Positions 24,470-32,393 of a DNA stretch of 40,691 nt are shown one piece after another. Within the stretch, counting starts at the first letter, position 1. Every line of letters begins with the position of its first letter. Source of the DNA: Micromonospora okii (GTDB lineage: Bacteria; Actinomycetota; Actinomycetes; Mycobacteriales; Micromonosporaceae); assembly GCF_020884795.1 (NCBI RefSeq), contig NZ_BBZF01000013.1, forward strand, positions 131,851-172,541, read 5' to 3'. A program made the position numbers and the translations under genes. The notes under the pieces were generated by a model. That model saw only the letters and a list, made by a program, of their open reading frames with translations, was not told the origin of the DNA and searched no databases.

Positions 24470-25926
24470 CGGATGCCGTACTCCTTCCAGCGCTTGTCGA
24501 CCAGGGAGACGACCTCGGGCGACATGGTCATCTCCTCCGGCCAGCCCCGGCCGTAGCCCTCCTCGGGCAGCTTGCGGGTGGCGTCGACGCCGGCCTTGCC
24601 GCCCCAGAACTGCTGGTACGAGGCGTGGTCGAGGTGGTCCACGGGCCCCTCGGTGAGCAGCAGGTCCCGGGCGTAGTCGACGTTGCCGAAGGCCCGGAAG
24701 GCGACCTCGTTGTAGTCGTGCACGTCGCAGTCCTCGTCGACGATCACGATGAGCTTGGTCAGCGACATCATGTGCGCGCCCCAGATCGCGTTCATCACCT
24801 TCTGGGCGTGCTTGGGGTAGCGCTTGCGGATCGACACGATCGCGCAGTTGTGGAAGACCCCGGCGGCGGGCAGGTCGTAGTCGACGATGTCCGGGATGAG
24901 GAAGCGCAGCAGCGGCGCGAAGATCCGCTCGGTGGCCTTGCCGAGGCCGTGGTCCTCCTGCGGCGGCTGGGACGTGACGATCGAGTGGTAGACCGGGTCG
25001 CGCTGCATGGTCATGGCCTCGACGTGCAGCACCGGGAACGGCTCGACCGGGGTGTAGAAGCCGGTGTGGTCGCCGAACGGGCCCTCCGGCAGCCGCTCGC
25101 CGGGCTCCAGGTAGCCCTCCAGCACCACCTGGGCGTGCGCCGGCACCTGCAACGGCACGGTCAGGCAGTCGACCATCTCGACCCGCTCGCCGCTCAGGAA
25201 GCCGGCGAAGAGGTACTCGTCGATGTCGGCGGGGAGCGGCGCGCTGGCCGAGTAGGCGACCACCGGATCGGCGCCGATGGCGATGGCGACCGGGAGCCGC
25301 TGCCCGAGCCGCTCGGCGACGGCGTGGTGGGCCGTGGAGTTCTTGTGGATCTGCCAGTGCATGCCGAGGGTGTTGTGGCTGTGCTGCTGGAGCCGGTAGA
25401 GCCCCAGGTTGCGCTTGCCGGTCTCCGGGTGCTTGGTGTGGGTCAGCCCGAAGTTGTGGAAGATCCCGCCGTCGCCGGGCCACACCTGGAGGCCGGGCAG
25501 CCGGTTCAGGTCGACGTCGTCACCCCGGTAGACCACCTGCTGGCAGGGGGCCGTCCTGACCTTCTTCGGCGGCATCGACTTGAGCTGCATCACCTTGCCG
25601 AGGCCGCCCATCATGCCCGAGAAGCCCATCGGCAGCTCCGGCTTGAGCAGCTCGCCGATCCGGTTGCCGATCTCGTCGAGGTGCTCCACCCCGAGCGCCA
25701 TCGCCATCCGCTTCTCGGTGCCGAAGAGGTTGACCGCCACCGGCATCTCGCCCCGGGTGGGCCGCTCGAACAGCAGCGCCGGCCCGCCGGCCCGTACGGT
25801 GCGGGTCACGATCTCGCTGATCTCCAGCGTGGGGTCGACCGGGACGCTGACCCGGCGCAGCTCCCCCGCGCGCTCCAGCGCCGCGAGGAAGTCCTTCAGG
25901 TCGGTGTACGGGAAGCCACGAGCCAT
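24466..25926 (-). CDS. mqnL: UbiD-family decarboxylase, probably of menaquinone synthesis
   Basis: 486 residues from ATG at 25926 (an upstream in-frame start adds only MGRHSAWWGRLAV). UbiD features include AVNLFGTEKRMAMALG, KSMPPKKVRTAPCQQVV, the metal/prFMN region NLGLYRLQQHSHNTLGMHWQ (in part), EGPFGDHTGFYTP with the catalytic-site Glu and His, and IVSIRKRYPKHAQKVMNAIWG. The enzyme uses prenylated FMN from UbiX to remove the ring carboxylate. In futalosine organisms the UbiD homologue MqnL fills this role, and mqnE earlier in the window shows that pathway is used. The mqnP start overlaps the end of this gene. Confidence 0.87.
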   Translation of the reverse strand: MARGFPYTDLKDFLAALERAGELRRVSVPVDPTLEISEIVTRTVRAGGPALLFERPTRGEMPVAVNLFGTEKRMAMALGVEHLDEIGNRIGELLKPELPMGFSGMMGGLGKVMQLKSMPPKKVRTAPCQQVVYRGDDVDLNRLPGLQVWPGDGGIFHNFGLTHTKHPETGKRNLGLYRLQQHSHNTLGMHWQIHKNSTAHHAVAERLGQRLPVAIAIGADPVVAYSASAPLPADIDEYLFAGFLSGERVEMVDCLTVPLQVPAHAQVVLEGYLEPGERLPEGPFGDHTGFYTPVEPFPVLHVEAMTMQRDPVYHSIVTSQPPQEDHGLGKATERIFAPLLRFLIPDIVDYDLPAAGVFHNCAIVSIRKRYPKHAQKVMNAIWGAHMMSLTKLIVIVDEDCDVHDYNEVAFRAFGNVDYARDLLLTEGPVDHLDHASYQQFWGGKAGVDATRKLPEEGYGRGWPEEMTMSPEVVSLVDKRWKEYGIR

Positions 25927-26031
25927 GACAGCCAGTCTCCCCCACCAAGCTGAGTGCCGCCCCACCCGGCCCCCACCACCTGCGCACCGCTCGGCGGCGA
26001 CCGCCGCCCGCCCGCCCGTCCGTCCGTCCCC

Positions 26032-26090
26032 GTGATCAAGGAGTTTGCGTCAGGGATCACCCGGGACCGTGACGGAAACTCCTTGATCAC
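26032..26090. terminator. Long inverted repeat downstream of the AhpD-like gene
   Basis: Arms 26032-26052 and 26070-26090 match over 21 bases with one mismatch, beginning GTGATCAAGGAGTTT and ending AAACTCCTTGATCAC, around a 17-base loop. It lies 24 bases beyond the stop of the minus-strand gene at 26114 and well before the UbiD start, a terminator position. Its TGATCA-GG-GTT outer arm resembles the inverted repeat at 34423. Confidence 0.65.
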
Positions 26091-26113
26091 TCGCTGTGTG
26101 GGGCGGGGCAGGG

Positions 26114-26659
26114 TCACGCGGCGGCGGCGAGCCGGGGGTCGAGCGGGGCGTCGGTGAGGCGGTTGGCGAAGGTGGAGATGGTGTACGTGCCGACACCGAG
26201 GACCACGTCGAGGGCCTGTCGGGGCTCGTAACCGGCGTCGAGGAAGGCGCGCAGGTCGGCGTCCGGCACGGCACCCCGGTGATCGAGGACGGCCAGGGTG
26301 AACGACCGCAGCGCCTCCAGCCGCGCCTCGGGCAGCGGCGCGCCGGTGCGCAGCGCGGCGACGAGCGCCGGGTCGACGCCCTGCCCGGTCAGCGTGGCGG
26401 TGTGCATCGCCACGCAGACGTGGCACTCGTTGCGGGTGGCGACGGTCAGCACGACCACCTCCCGTTCCAGCGGGTCGAGGCTGCTCTGCTCGAAGATCCC
26501 GTTGACGGTGAGGAAGCCCTTCAGCAGGTGGGGCGACTCGGCCATCAGGGCGACCGGCGTCGGAAGGTAGCCGAACTTCCGCCGTACCCCCTCGATGGTC
26601 GGGCGGGCGGCGGCGGGCGCGGTGTCGGGGGTGTGGGCGGTGAAGACGCGCTGGGACAC
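26114..26659 (-). CDS. Carboxymuconolactone decarboxylase / AhpD-like family protein
   Basis: 181 residues from GTG at 26659, where VSQRVFTAHTPDTAPAAARP begins; the longer open frame upstream crosses the promoter region. The redox motif ECHVCVAMHT (C-x-x-C-x-x-x-H) is intact, followed by the helix TATLTGQGVDPALVAALRTG and YEPRQALDVVLGVGTYTISTFANRL, the usual AhpD-like arrangement. Members reduce peroxide systems or act as peroxidases; the partner here is unknown. A divergent MarR-type gene starts 88 bases away, so repression by a redox- or ligand-sensing MarR protein is likely. Confidence 0.88.
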   Translation of the reverse strand: MSQRVFTAHTPDTAPAAARPTIEGVRRKFGYLPTPVALMAESPHLLKGFLTVNGIFEQSSLDPLEREVVVLTVATRNECHVCVAMHTATLTGQGVDPALVAALRTGAPLPEARLEALRSFTLAVLDHRGAVPDADLRAFLDAGYEPRQALDVVLGVGTYTISTFANRLTDAPLDPRLAAAA

Positions 26660-26707
26660 GGTGACCTGCTCTCGGAGGGGACAGGGGAACCGCCGTGACG
26701 TAAGATA

Positions 26708-26751
26708 GTCAACGTGGTTGTCCAAATCGTAAAGGTGGTTGTCGAACGTGG
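26708..26751. promoter_or_regulatory. Probable MarR operator with direct repeats
   Basis: GTGGTTGTC occurs at 26714-26722 and again at 26735-26743, exactly 21 bases (two helical turns) apart. GTCAACGTGG (26708) and GTCGAACGTGG (26741) overlap them, and the first unit is a loose palindrome (GTCAAC, GTGG, TTGTC). TAAGAT at 26701-26706 may be a -10 box for the MarR gene. The site lies between the divergent MarR and AhpD-like genes. Confidence 0.5.
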
Positions 26752-27224
26752 CAAGCGCTGATCCCGCCCGGCCCGGCTTCGCGCTGCCCCTGCTGCTGCT
26801 GGCCGGCTTCCGCACCCTCATCGACGACCTGCACGCGGAGCTGGCCCGGCAGGGGCACCCCGAGCTGCGCCCGCTGCACGGCTTCGTCCTCCAGGCCGTC
26901 GGCCCCGACGGCACCACCGCCACCGAGCTGGGGCAGCGGCTCGGCGTCTCCAAGCAGGCCGCCGGCAAGACGGTCGACCGGCTGGTCGCCCTCGGCTACC
27001 TGGAACGCGGCGACGACCCGCACGACGCCCGCCGCAAGCTGGTCCGGGCGACCGCACGGGGCCGCGACGGGCTGGCCCGCTCGGCGGTCGTCCTCGACGC
27101 GCTGCGCAACCGGTGGGCGACCACGCTCGGCGCGGAGCGGGTCACGGCGATGGAGGACGACCTCCTTGCCGTTGCCGCCACGGACATCTTCCGCCTCGAC
27201 GTCCCGGGCTGGTTCGGCGGCTGA
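26748..27224 (+). CDS. MarR-family transcriptional regulator
   Basis: 158 residues if started at GTG 26748; a TTG at 26739 is in frame but too close to the AAAGGTGG site. The winged helix lies at about residues 50-110: ELRPLHGFVLQAVGPDGTTATELGQRLGVSKQAAGKTVDRLVALGYLERG (in part), then DPHDARRKLVRATARGRDGL for the wing. MarR proteins bind short palindromes as dimers and release them on binding a ligand or on oxidation. It is divergent from the AhpD-like gene with direct repeats between, so it probably represses that gene and itself. Confidence 0.9.
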   Translation: MASADPARPGFALPLLLLAGFRTLIDDLHAELARQGHPELRPLHGFVLQAVGPDGTTATELGQRLGVSKQAAGKTVDRLVALGYLERGDDPHDARRKLVRATARGRDGLARSAVVLDALRNRWATTLGAERVTAMEDDLLAVAATDIFRLDVPGWFGG

Positions 27225-27263
27225 CCCGCTCCCGGCTCAGTCGGAGTACAGGCGGGCGGTCCT

Positions 27264-27292
27264 ATAACCACAGTTCCAAAAAATGTAGTTAT
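27264..27292. promoter_or_regulatory. AT-rich inverted repeat upstream of the 67-residue gene
   Basis: ATAACCACA (27264-27272) and TGTAGTTAT (27284-27292) are inverted repeats with one mismatch around an 11-base spacer containing AAAAAA. It is among the most AT-rich spots in the window. It could be an operator or an upstream promoter element; the distance to the start at 27350 is 57 bases. Confidence 0.4.
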
Positions 27293-27349
27293 TCGTCTCG
27301 GGCGGGAGAGGGGCAGCCGAAGAACCGCCCCCGGAGGGACGATGAAGGC

Positions 27350-27553
27350 ATGAGTGACGCGTACGTCTCCGGAGACTCGGACGGCCTCTCGCCCCTGCTC
27401 GCCCGCATCCGCGACGCGGTGGCCCTGGAACTGCACGCCCAGTTGGCGATGCGCGCCGACCGGATCGAGCTGTCCGACGTGCCGGAGGTGGCCTACCAGG
27501 TCACCCGGCAGGTGGACCGGATCCTCACCGCGACGAAGGTCGCCCGGCGCTGA
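27350..27553 (+). CDS. Small protein of unknown function
   Basis: 67 residues from ATG at 27350, with GAAGG just upstream and a stronger CCGGAGGG somewhat further away. The composition is protein-like: an N-terminal MSDAYVSGDSDGLSPLL, then two predicted helices, LARIRDAVALELHAQLAMRADRIEL and VPEVAYQVTRQVDRILTATKVARR (in part). No membrane segment, cysteine or known motif. It stands alone between the MarR gene and the convergent end of ccsB. I do not recognise the family, but the regular heptad-like helices suggest a small folded or oligomeric protein. Confidence 0.65.
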   Translation: MSDAYVSGDSDGLSPLLARIRDAVALELHAQLAMRADRIELSDVPEVAYQVTRQVDRILTATKVARR

Positions 27554-27568
27554 CCGCCGCGCCGGTCG

Positions 27569-28543
27569 CTACATCCCGGCGTACGAGTGCAGGCCGGTGA
27601 AGAAGAAGTTCACGCCGAACAGGTTCATCAGCATGGTGAGGCAGCCGACGATGGCGATCCAGGTCGCCACGTTCCGCTTCACGCTCGGGGTGGCGCGGGC
27701 GTGCAGGTAGCCCGCGTACACCACCCAGGAGATGAACGCCCAGGTTTCCTTCGGGTCCCAGCCCCAGGGCCGACCCCACGCCGACTCCGCCCAGATCGCG
27801 CCGGCGATCACCGCGAAGGTGAAGATCGGGAACGAGAAGGCGTGCAGCACGAAGGTCAGCCGCTCCAGGCTGGCCGCCCCCGGCAGCCGCTGCGCCAGGG
27901 TGTACGGGAAGCTGCGCTTGCCCTGCTCGTACCCGTTGCGGATGAGGAACGCGATGGCCGGCACCGCCCCGAGCAGGAAGATCGCGGACGAGAAGCCGAT
28001 CGTCGACACGTGCACGATGAACCAGGCCGACTTGAGCGCCGGCATGAGCGGCACGATCTCGACGTACAGCTTCAGCTCGGCGAACGCCAGCAGCAGCACC
28101 ATGACCAGGGTGAGGAAGAGCCCGAGGCGGCGCAGCGAGGGGCGCTTCCAGAGCACGGCGAGCCACGCCACCGTGCAGATGAGCGAGATCGTCAGCACGA
28201 ACTCGTACATGTTGCCCCAGGGCATCCGGTCGGCGGCGACGCCGCGGGTGACCGTGGCCGCGAGGTGCAGGGCGGCGGCGAGGGCGGTGAAGCCGACCGC
28301 GACGCGGCCCGCGAGCCGGGCCCGGTCTCCGGAGCGGCTCACCCGGGCCGGCGCGGCCGGGGTGGCGGGCGCGTCGACCGGGCCGCCGGAGCCGCCGACC
28401 CCCGCCCCGACCAGCTCGCGGGCGGGCGCGGCCGGGACGACGGCCCGGGCGTTGCCCAGGGCGTACTCGACCGCGTGGCAGATCATCGCGACCAGGTACG
28501 CCAGGATCGCGAACGTCACCAGTTGGTCGGAGAGTGCGGACAT
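27569..28543 (-). CDS. ccsB: Cytochrome c biogenesis protein CcsB (ResC-like)
   Basis: 324 residues from ATG at 28543; a GTG directly before it is possible, but the GAAGGAG site is better spaced for the ATG. It shows about eight membrane helices and the tryptophan-rich haem-handling motif WGRPWGWDPKETWAFISWVVYAG (in part), with conserved histidines such as in IVHVSTIGF. With ResB it forms the system II machine that carries haem across the membrane and attaches it to apocytochrome c. Last gene of the operon; the start overlaps the resB stop as TGATG. Confidence 0.93.
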   Translation of the reverse strand: MSALSDQLVTFAILAYLVAMICHAVEYALGNARAVVPAAPARELVGAGVGGSGGPVDAPATPAAPARVSRSGDRARLAGRVAVGFTALAAALHLAATVTRGVAADRMPWGNMYEFVLTISLICTVAWLAVLWKRPSLRRLGLFLTLVMVLLLAFAELKLYVEIVPLMPALKSAWFIVHVSTIGFSSAIFLLGAVPAIAFLIRNGYEQGKRSFPYTLAQRLPGAASLERLTFVLHAFSFPIFTFAVIAGAIWAESAWGRPWGWDPKETWAFISWVVYAGYLHARATPSVKRNVATWIAIVGCLTMLMNLFGVNFFFTGLHSYAGM

Positions 28544-30267
28544 CACTCGGCTCCTTCTCGCGTCCCGGCCGGGCCGGTCTCCTCCGCGCGGCCCTCGCCG
28601 GCCCGCCCGGTCAGCTTCCCGGCGGCCGAAGCCCCGTCGGCCGGCCCCGCGTCACCCGGCACCCCGCCGCCGATCGCGGCGACGAGCTGTGCGAACTCGT
28701 CGGCGAAACCCGGATAGTCGGTGCGCGGCAGCCCACCGGCCTCCACCAAACTACTACCGGCCGTCGGAGTTCCACCGGCGGGGTCGCCGGCCGGCGTGAT
28801 CCGGAACCAGACCCGGCGACGCCGGCCGAACAGCGCGCCCATCAGGCCGATCAGCAGCGCCCCCGAGCTGACCAGCATCAGGGTCGAGGAGGGGTCGTGC
28901 CGCACGGAAAGGGTGATGTACGGCTTCGTGCCCACGAACTCCAGCACGCTGCCGTCGTCCAGCGTCCACTTCTCGCCCACGGCCAGCTTCTTGTCGCCGA
29001 TCTGCTGGAGCTTGCCGTTGCTGACCTGGCGCTGGTCGAGCTGGTACACCGAGCCGGGGATGCCCGCGTCCATGCCGAGGTTCCCCCGGTACGCCACCAG
29101 CACCACGGCCGGGTTGCGCTCGGTCGGGAACTCCGACCGGGTGAAGGGGGGCTGCTGCGGCGCGGTCGGCAGGTAGAGCCCCTCGAAGGCGACCTGGAGG
29201 TTCGCGTCGCGCTTACCGGTGGCCGGGTCGACGTTCACGTCGGGGAACGCGGCCACCCCCTCGCTGGTGAGGGTGGCGTCCCCACTGGTCAGGAAGGGGA
29301 AGTTGCTGGTCTGCGTCTTGCCGTACCGGTCGGTGTAGCGCAGGATCGGCGCGTACCCGTGGCCGAGCAGGTAGACGTTGGCGTCGCCGAGGCGCAGCGG
29401 CGAGTTGACCGAGAACGACTCGGTGCGGGCCGGCCGGCCGGCCTGCTCCACGTCGACCGTGGCGCGGTACAGCTCCGGCTGCCCCGAGTCCAGGAAGCGT
29501 GCGTCGAACCTGCTCAGGGTCAGGCAGAACGGCGGCAGGTCGGCGTTGTCCACCCGGGCGCCGACCTGGGCCTCGCTGTACTGCTGGCGGGTGTTGCAGA
29601 ACGCGTTCTCCGCGCCGGCCACCAGGAGGCGGTTGCCCTGCCAGCCGTACCAGGAGCCGAGGGCCACCCCGAGCAGCACGGCGATCAGCGAGATGTGGAA
29701 GACCAGGTTGCCGGTCTCCTTGAGGTACCCCTTCTCGGCGGAGACCTCGTTGCCGCGGACCACCACCCGCCACCGCCGCCGGCGCAGCTCGGCGGCGACG
29801 GCCTCGGTATCGGTGGCCCCGGGGCCCGCGACGGCGACGCCGGTCAGCACGGCGTGCTGGGGCAGCCGGTCCAGGCGCTTCGGCGCGGCCGGCGGCTTCG
29901 TGCGCAGCGCGCGGACGTGGTCGCGCAGCCGGGGCACGATGCAGCCGATCAGCGAGGTGAAGAGCAGCAGGTAGATGGCCGAGAACCAGACGGAGCCGAA
30001 CACCTCGAACGCGCCGATCCGGTCCAGGCGCGGGGCCAGGTCGGGGTGCTCGACGAAGTACTCGTTGACCTTCTCCGGGCTGACCCCGCGCTGCGGGAGC
30101 ACCGAGCCGGGGATCGCCGCGACGGCGAGCAGGAAGAGCAGGATCAGCGCCGTGCGCATGCTGGTGAGCTGCCGCCACGAGTTGCGCAGCAGCGCCAGCA
30201 GCCGGTTCGGCCGCCGGCGGGGCGCCTCGGGAGCGGCCCGGCCTGGTCGGTCCGTCACGGTAGTCAT
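28543..30267 (-). CDS. resB: Cytochrome c biogenesis protein ResB
   Basis: 574 residues from ATG at 30267, overlapping the ccdA stop as TGATG with GAGGTGAG upstream. ResB pattern: LRNSWRQLTSMRTALILLFLLAVAAIPGSVLPQ (in part), then SVWFSAIYLLLFTSLIGCIVPR, VVRGNEVSAEKGYLKETGNLVFHISLIAVLLGVALG (in part), a large extracytoplasmic domain, and a last helix STLMLVSSGALLIGLMGAL. The C-terminal 80 residues are a disordered Gly/Ala-rich cytoplasmic tail. It pairs with CcsB as the cytochrome c synthase. Confidence 0.92.
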   Translation of the reverse strand: MTTVTDRPGRAAPEAPRRRPNRLLALLRNSWRQLTSMRTALILLFLLAVAAIPGSVLPQRGVSPEKVNEYFVEHPDLAPRLDRIGAFEVFGSVWFSAIYLLLFTSLIGCIVPRLRDHVRALRTKPPAAPKRLDRLPQHAVLTGVAVAGPGATDTEAVAAELRRRRWRVVVRGNEVSAEKGYLKETGNLVFHISLIAVLLGVALGSWYGWQGNRLLVAGAENAFCNTRQQYSEAQVGARVDNADLPPFCLTLSRFDARFLDSGQPELYRATVDVEQAGRPARTESFSVNSPLRLGDANVYLLGHGYAPILRYTDRYGKTQTSNFPFLTSGDATLTSEGVAAFPDVNVDPATGKRDANLQVAFEGLYLPTAPQQPPFTRSEFPTERNPAVVLVAYRGNLGMDAGIPGSVYQLDQRQVSNGKLQQIGDKKLAVGEKWTLDDGSVLEFVGTKPYITLSVRHDPSSTLMLVSSGALLIGLMGALFGRRRRVWFRITPAGDPAGGTPTAGSSLVEAGGLPRTDYPGFADEFAQLVAAIGGGVPGDAGPADGASAAGKLTGRAGEGRAEETGPAGTREGAE

Positions 30268-31169
30268 CAGATGCTCACCTCGCCCACGCCGAACGTCGTC
30301 TGCAACCAGATCACGAAGTCGGTCCATCCGCCGGTGACCAGCGCCAGGCCGATCAGGACCAGCAGGACGCCGCCCACCCGGGTCACCCAGCGGCTGTTGC
30401 GCCGCACGGCGCGGAACACCCCGAGCATCCGGTGGAAGGCCAGCCCGAAGACGACGAACGGTACGCCCAACCCGAGGCAGTACGCCACGGCGAGCACCAC
30501 CGCCCGGTCGAGCTGCCCGCCGGGGGTGGCCATGCCGAGCACCGCCGCGAGGGTGGGGCCGGTGCAGGGCATCCAGCTCAGGGCGAAGACCGCGCCGAAG
30601 ACGGGGGCCCCGAGCAGGCCGGCGGCGGGCAGCCGCTGGATGCGGAACTCCCGTTGCAGGCCGGGGATCACCCCGACGTAGGCCAGCCCGAGCACCACGA
30701 TCAGCGCCCCGGCGCCGATCTCCAGCTCCCGCTCGTACTGGATGAAGACCCGGCCCACGCTGGCGAAGAGGATCGCGGTGGCGGTGAAGACGGCGGTGAA
30801 ACCGGCGATGAAGAGCAGCGTCCCGGCGAGCACCCGCCCCCGGACCGCCGCCGCGGTCCGGGCGCCCTCCCGGGTACGCCCCGCCGCCCGCTCCCGCACG
30901 CCCGCCCGTTGCCGCACGGCCACGCCGCCGTCGCCGGGCGCGCCGGACGTCGGGGCGTCAGGAGGGGGCCCCTGCTCTACCGCAGGCGTTGACGGGGGGC
31001 CCTTCCTTTCGAGGTCGGTGCCGGCGAGGCCGGTGACGTACGAGAGGTAGCCCGGGACCAGCGGGAGGATGCACGGGGAGAGGAAGCTGACCAGCCCGGC
31101 GAGCGCCGCCGCGCCCACGGCCAGCAGCAGTGGCCCGCCCTGGGCGAGGTCGTGGAAGGTGTCGCCCAT
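30267..31169 (-). CDS. ccdA: Thiol-disulfide membrane transporter CcdA, with repeat-encoded loop insertion
   Basis: 300 residues from ATG at 31169, overlapping the stop of the thioredoxin-like gene as TGATG. Redox cysteines are in SFLSPCILPLVPGY (C33) and SWMPCTGPTLAAV, with about six membrane helices. CcdA passes electrons from cytoplasmic thioredoxin to the extracytoplasmic ResA-type protein encoded just upstream. The loop between helices 1 and 2 is unusually long (about residues 50-113). Its start, ERKGPPSTPAVEQGPPPDA at 54-72, is the in-frame translation of dispersed repeat E. The insertion is at a tolerant position, so the protein is probably active. Confidence 0.92.
   Translation of the reverse strand: MGDTFHDLAQGGPLLLAVGAAALAGLVSFLSPCILPLVPGYLSYVTGLAGTDLERKGPPSTPAVEQGPPPDAPTSGAPGDGGVAVRQRAGVRERAAGRTREGARTAAAVRGRVLAGTLLFIAGFTAVFTATAILFASVGRVFIQYERELEIGAGALIVVLGLAYVGVIPGLQREFRIQRLPAAGLLGAPVFGAVFALSWMPCTGPTLAAVLGMATPGGQLDRAVVLAVAYCLGLGVPFVVFGLAFHRMLGVFRAVRRNSRWVTRVGGVLLVLIGLALVTGGWTDFVIWLQTTFGVGEVSI
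30957..31010. repeat. Dispersed inverted-repeat element, copy E (inside ccdA)
   Basis: Plus strand: GTCAGGAGGGGGCCCCTG, then CTCTACCGCAGGCGTTGAC, then GGGGGGCCCTTCCTTTC. It shares the core with the other copies but lies wholly inside a coding sequence. It is read on the complementary strand without a stop, as a Pro/Glu/Gly-rich segment of the loop between the first two CcdA helices. Confidence 0.87.
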
Positions 31170-31744
31170 CAGCGGGAACCGTTGGGGGCGGGTCGCTCGG
31201 CGGCGATCCGCTCGACGATCGGCCGCAGCCGGTCCTGGGTGACCGCCGACCGGATCACCACGGCGACCCGGCCGTCGCGGTCGAGGATGACGGTGGCCGG
31301 GATCGTGGTGGGCGAGATGTCGAAGGCGAGGGCGAGCCGGCTCGGCGGGTCGAAGAGGCTGGGGTAGGTGACCCGCCCCTCTTCGAAGGCGATGGCCTTG
31401 TCCCGGTTGTCCTGCACGTTGATGCCGAGGAAGGTGACCCCGGAGCCCTTCGTGGCCTGGTAGGTGGCCTCCAGGTCGTCGGCCTCCGCCCGGCAGGGCG
31501 GGCACCAGGAGCCCCAGAAGTTGACCACGACCACCTTGCCGCGATCGTTCGCGACGTCGTAGCTGCCCCCGGTGAGCAGCTCGCCGGAGACCTTGGGGGC
31601 GGCGGAGCGCTGGTCCGGGGCGCACTCGATGACGCCGTCGGTGGTCGCGCAGACCTGTTCCTGGCTGTCGGAGGAGCAGCCGGTCAGTGCGGCCGTGGTC
31701 ACCACGGCCGCGAGGAGCCCCGCGATCCACCTACGGGCTGGCAT
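31169..31744 (-). CDS. resA: ResA/TlpA-like thioredoxin-fold lipoprotein
   Basis: 191 residues from ATG at 31744, overlapping the phosphatase stop as TGATG, with AAGGGGG upstream. Signal peptide with lipobox LTGC at residues 20-23. The thioredoxin motif WCPPC is in VVVVNFWGSWCPPCRAEADDL, and TTIPATVILDRDGRV supplies the cis-Pro loop. A second cysteine pair near the N-terminus (VCATTDGVIEC) may form an extra disulfide. It reduces the haem-binding cysteines of apocytochrome c using electrons from CcdA, whose gene follows directly. Confidence 0.92.
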   Translation of the reverse strand: MPARRWIAGLLAAVVTTAALTGCSSDSQEQVCATTDGVIECAPDQRSAAPKVSGELLTGGSYDVANDRGKVVVVNFWGSWCPPCRAEADDLEATYQATKGSGVTFLGINVQDNRDKAIAFEEGRVTYPSLFDPPSRLALAFDISPTTIPATVILDRDGRVAVVIRSAVTQDRLRPIVERIAAERPAPNGSR

Positions 31745-32391
31745 CAGGCCCCCTTGGCCGTCCGAGCTGTCGGTGAGGTGGCGATCAGGTGGGCGGCCGG
31801 CTCGCTGTAGCCGATCCCGACCACCTTCGCGCCGTCGAAGTGGAACGAGGTGAGGCTGGCCAGGCCGCACTGCCGCCGGCGCGGGTCGTGCCAGAGCCGC
31901 TTGCGCTCGACGTACCGGCGCAGCGTCCAGATCGGGAGCTGGTGGGAGACGAGCACGGCCTCGCGCCCCTCGGCGGCGACCCGGGCCGCGTTCAGGGCGG
32001 CGAACATCCGCTCGGCGATGGCCACGTACGCCTCGCCCCAGGACGGGGTGACCGGGTCGCGCAGCACCCACCAGTTACGCGGGTCGCGGAAGGACCCGTC
32101 GCCCGGGGAGACCTTCTTGCCCTCGAACCAGTTGGCGCTCTCGATGAGCCGCTCGTCCACGCCGACGGGCAGGCCGAACTGCGCGGCGATCGGCTCGGCG
32201 GTCTGCTGGGCGCGTTCGAGGGGGCTGGCCACCACGTGCACCACGTCCCGCTCGGCGAGCCCCTGGGCCGCCGCCTTGGCCATCTGCACGCCCAGCTCGG
32301 AGAGGCGGAAGCCGGGCAGGCGGCCGTAGAGGATCTGGGTGGGGTTGTACACCTCGCCGTGCCGGAGCACGTGGACCACCGTCTTGCTCAC
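31744..32391 (-). CDS. Histidine phosphatase (phosphoglycerate-mutase-like) family protein
   Basis: 215 residues from GTG at 32391, two bases after the hemL stop, with GGGGGG upstream. The catalytic motif is LRHGEVYNP near the start, followed by ASPLERAQQTAEPIA and the second catalytic His in VLVSHQLPIWTLRRYV. It lies between hemL and the cytochrome c genes, and an involvement in haem or cytochrome supply is possible but unproved. The substrate is unknown, and mutase activity is unlikely given the divergence from glycolytic enzymes. Confidence 0.9.
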   Translation of the reverse strand: MSKTVVHVLRHGEVYNPTQILYGRLPGFRLSELGVQMAKAAAQGLAERDVVHVVASPLERAQQTAEPIAAQFGLPVGVDERLIESANWFEGKKVSPGDGSFRDPRNWWVLRDPVTPSWGEAYVAIAERMFAALNAARVAAEGREAVLVSHQLPIWTLRRYVERKRLWHDPRRRQCGLASLTSFHFDGAKVVGIGYSEPAAHLIATSPTARTAKGA

Positions 32392-32393
32392 CG

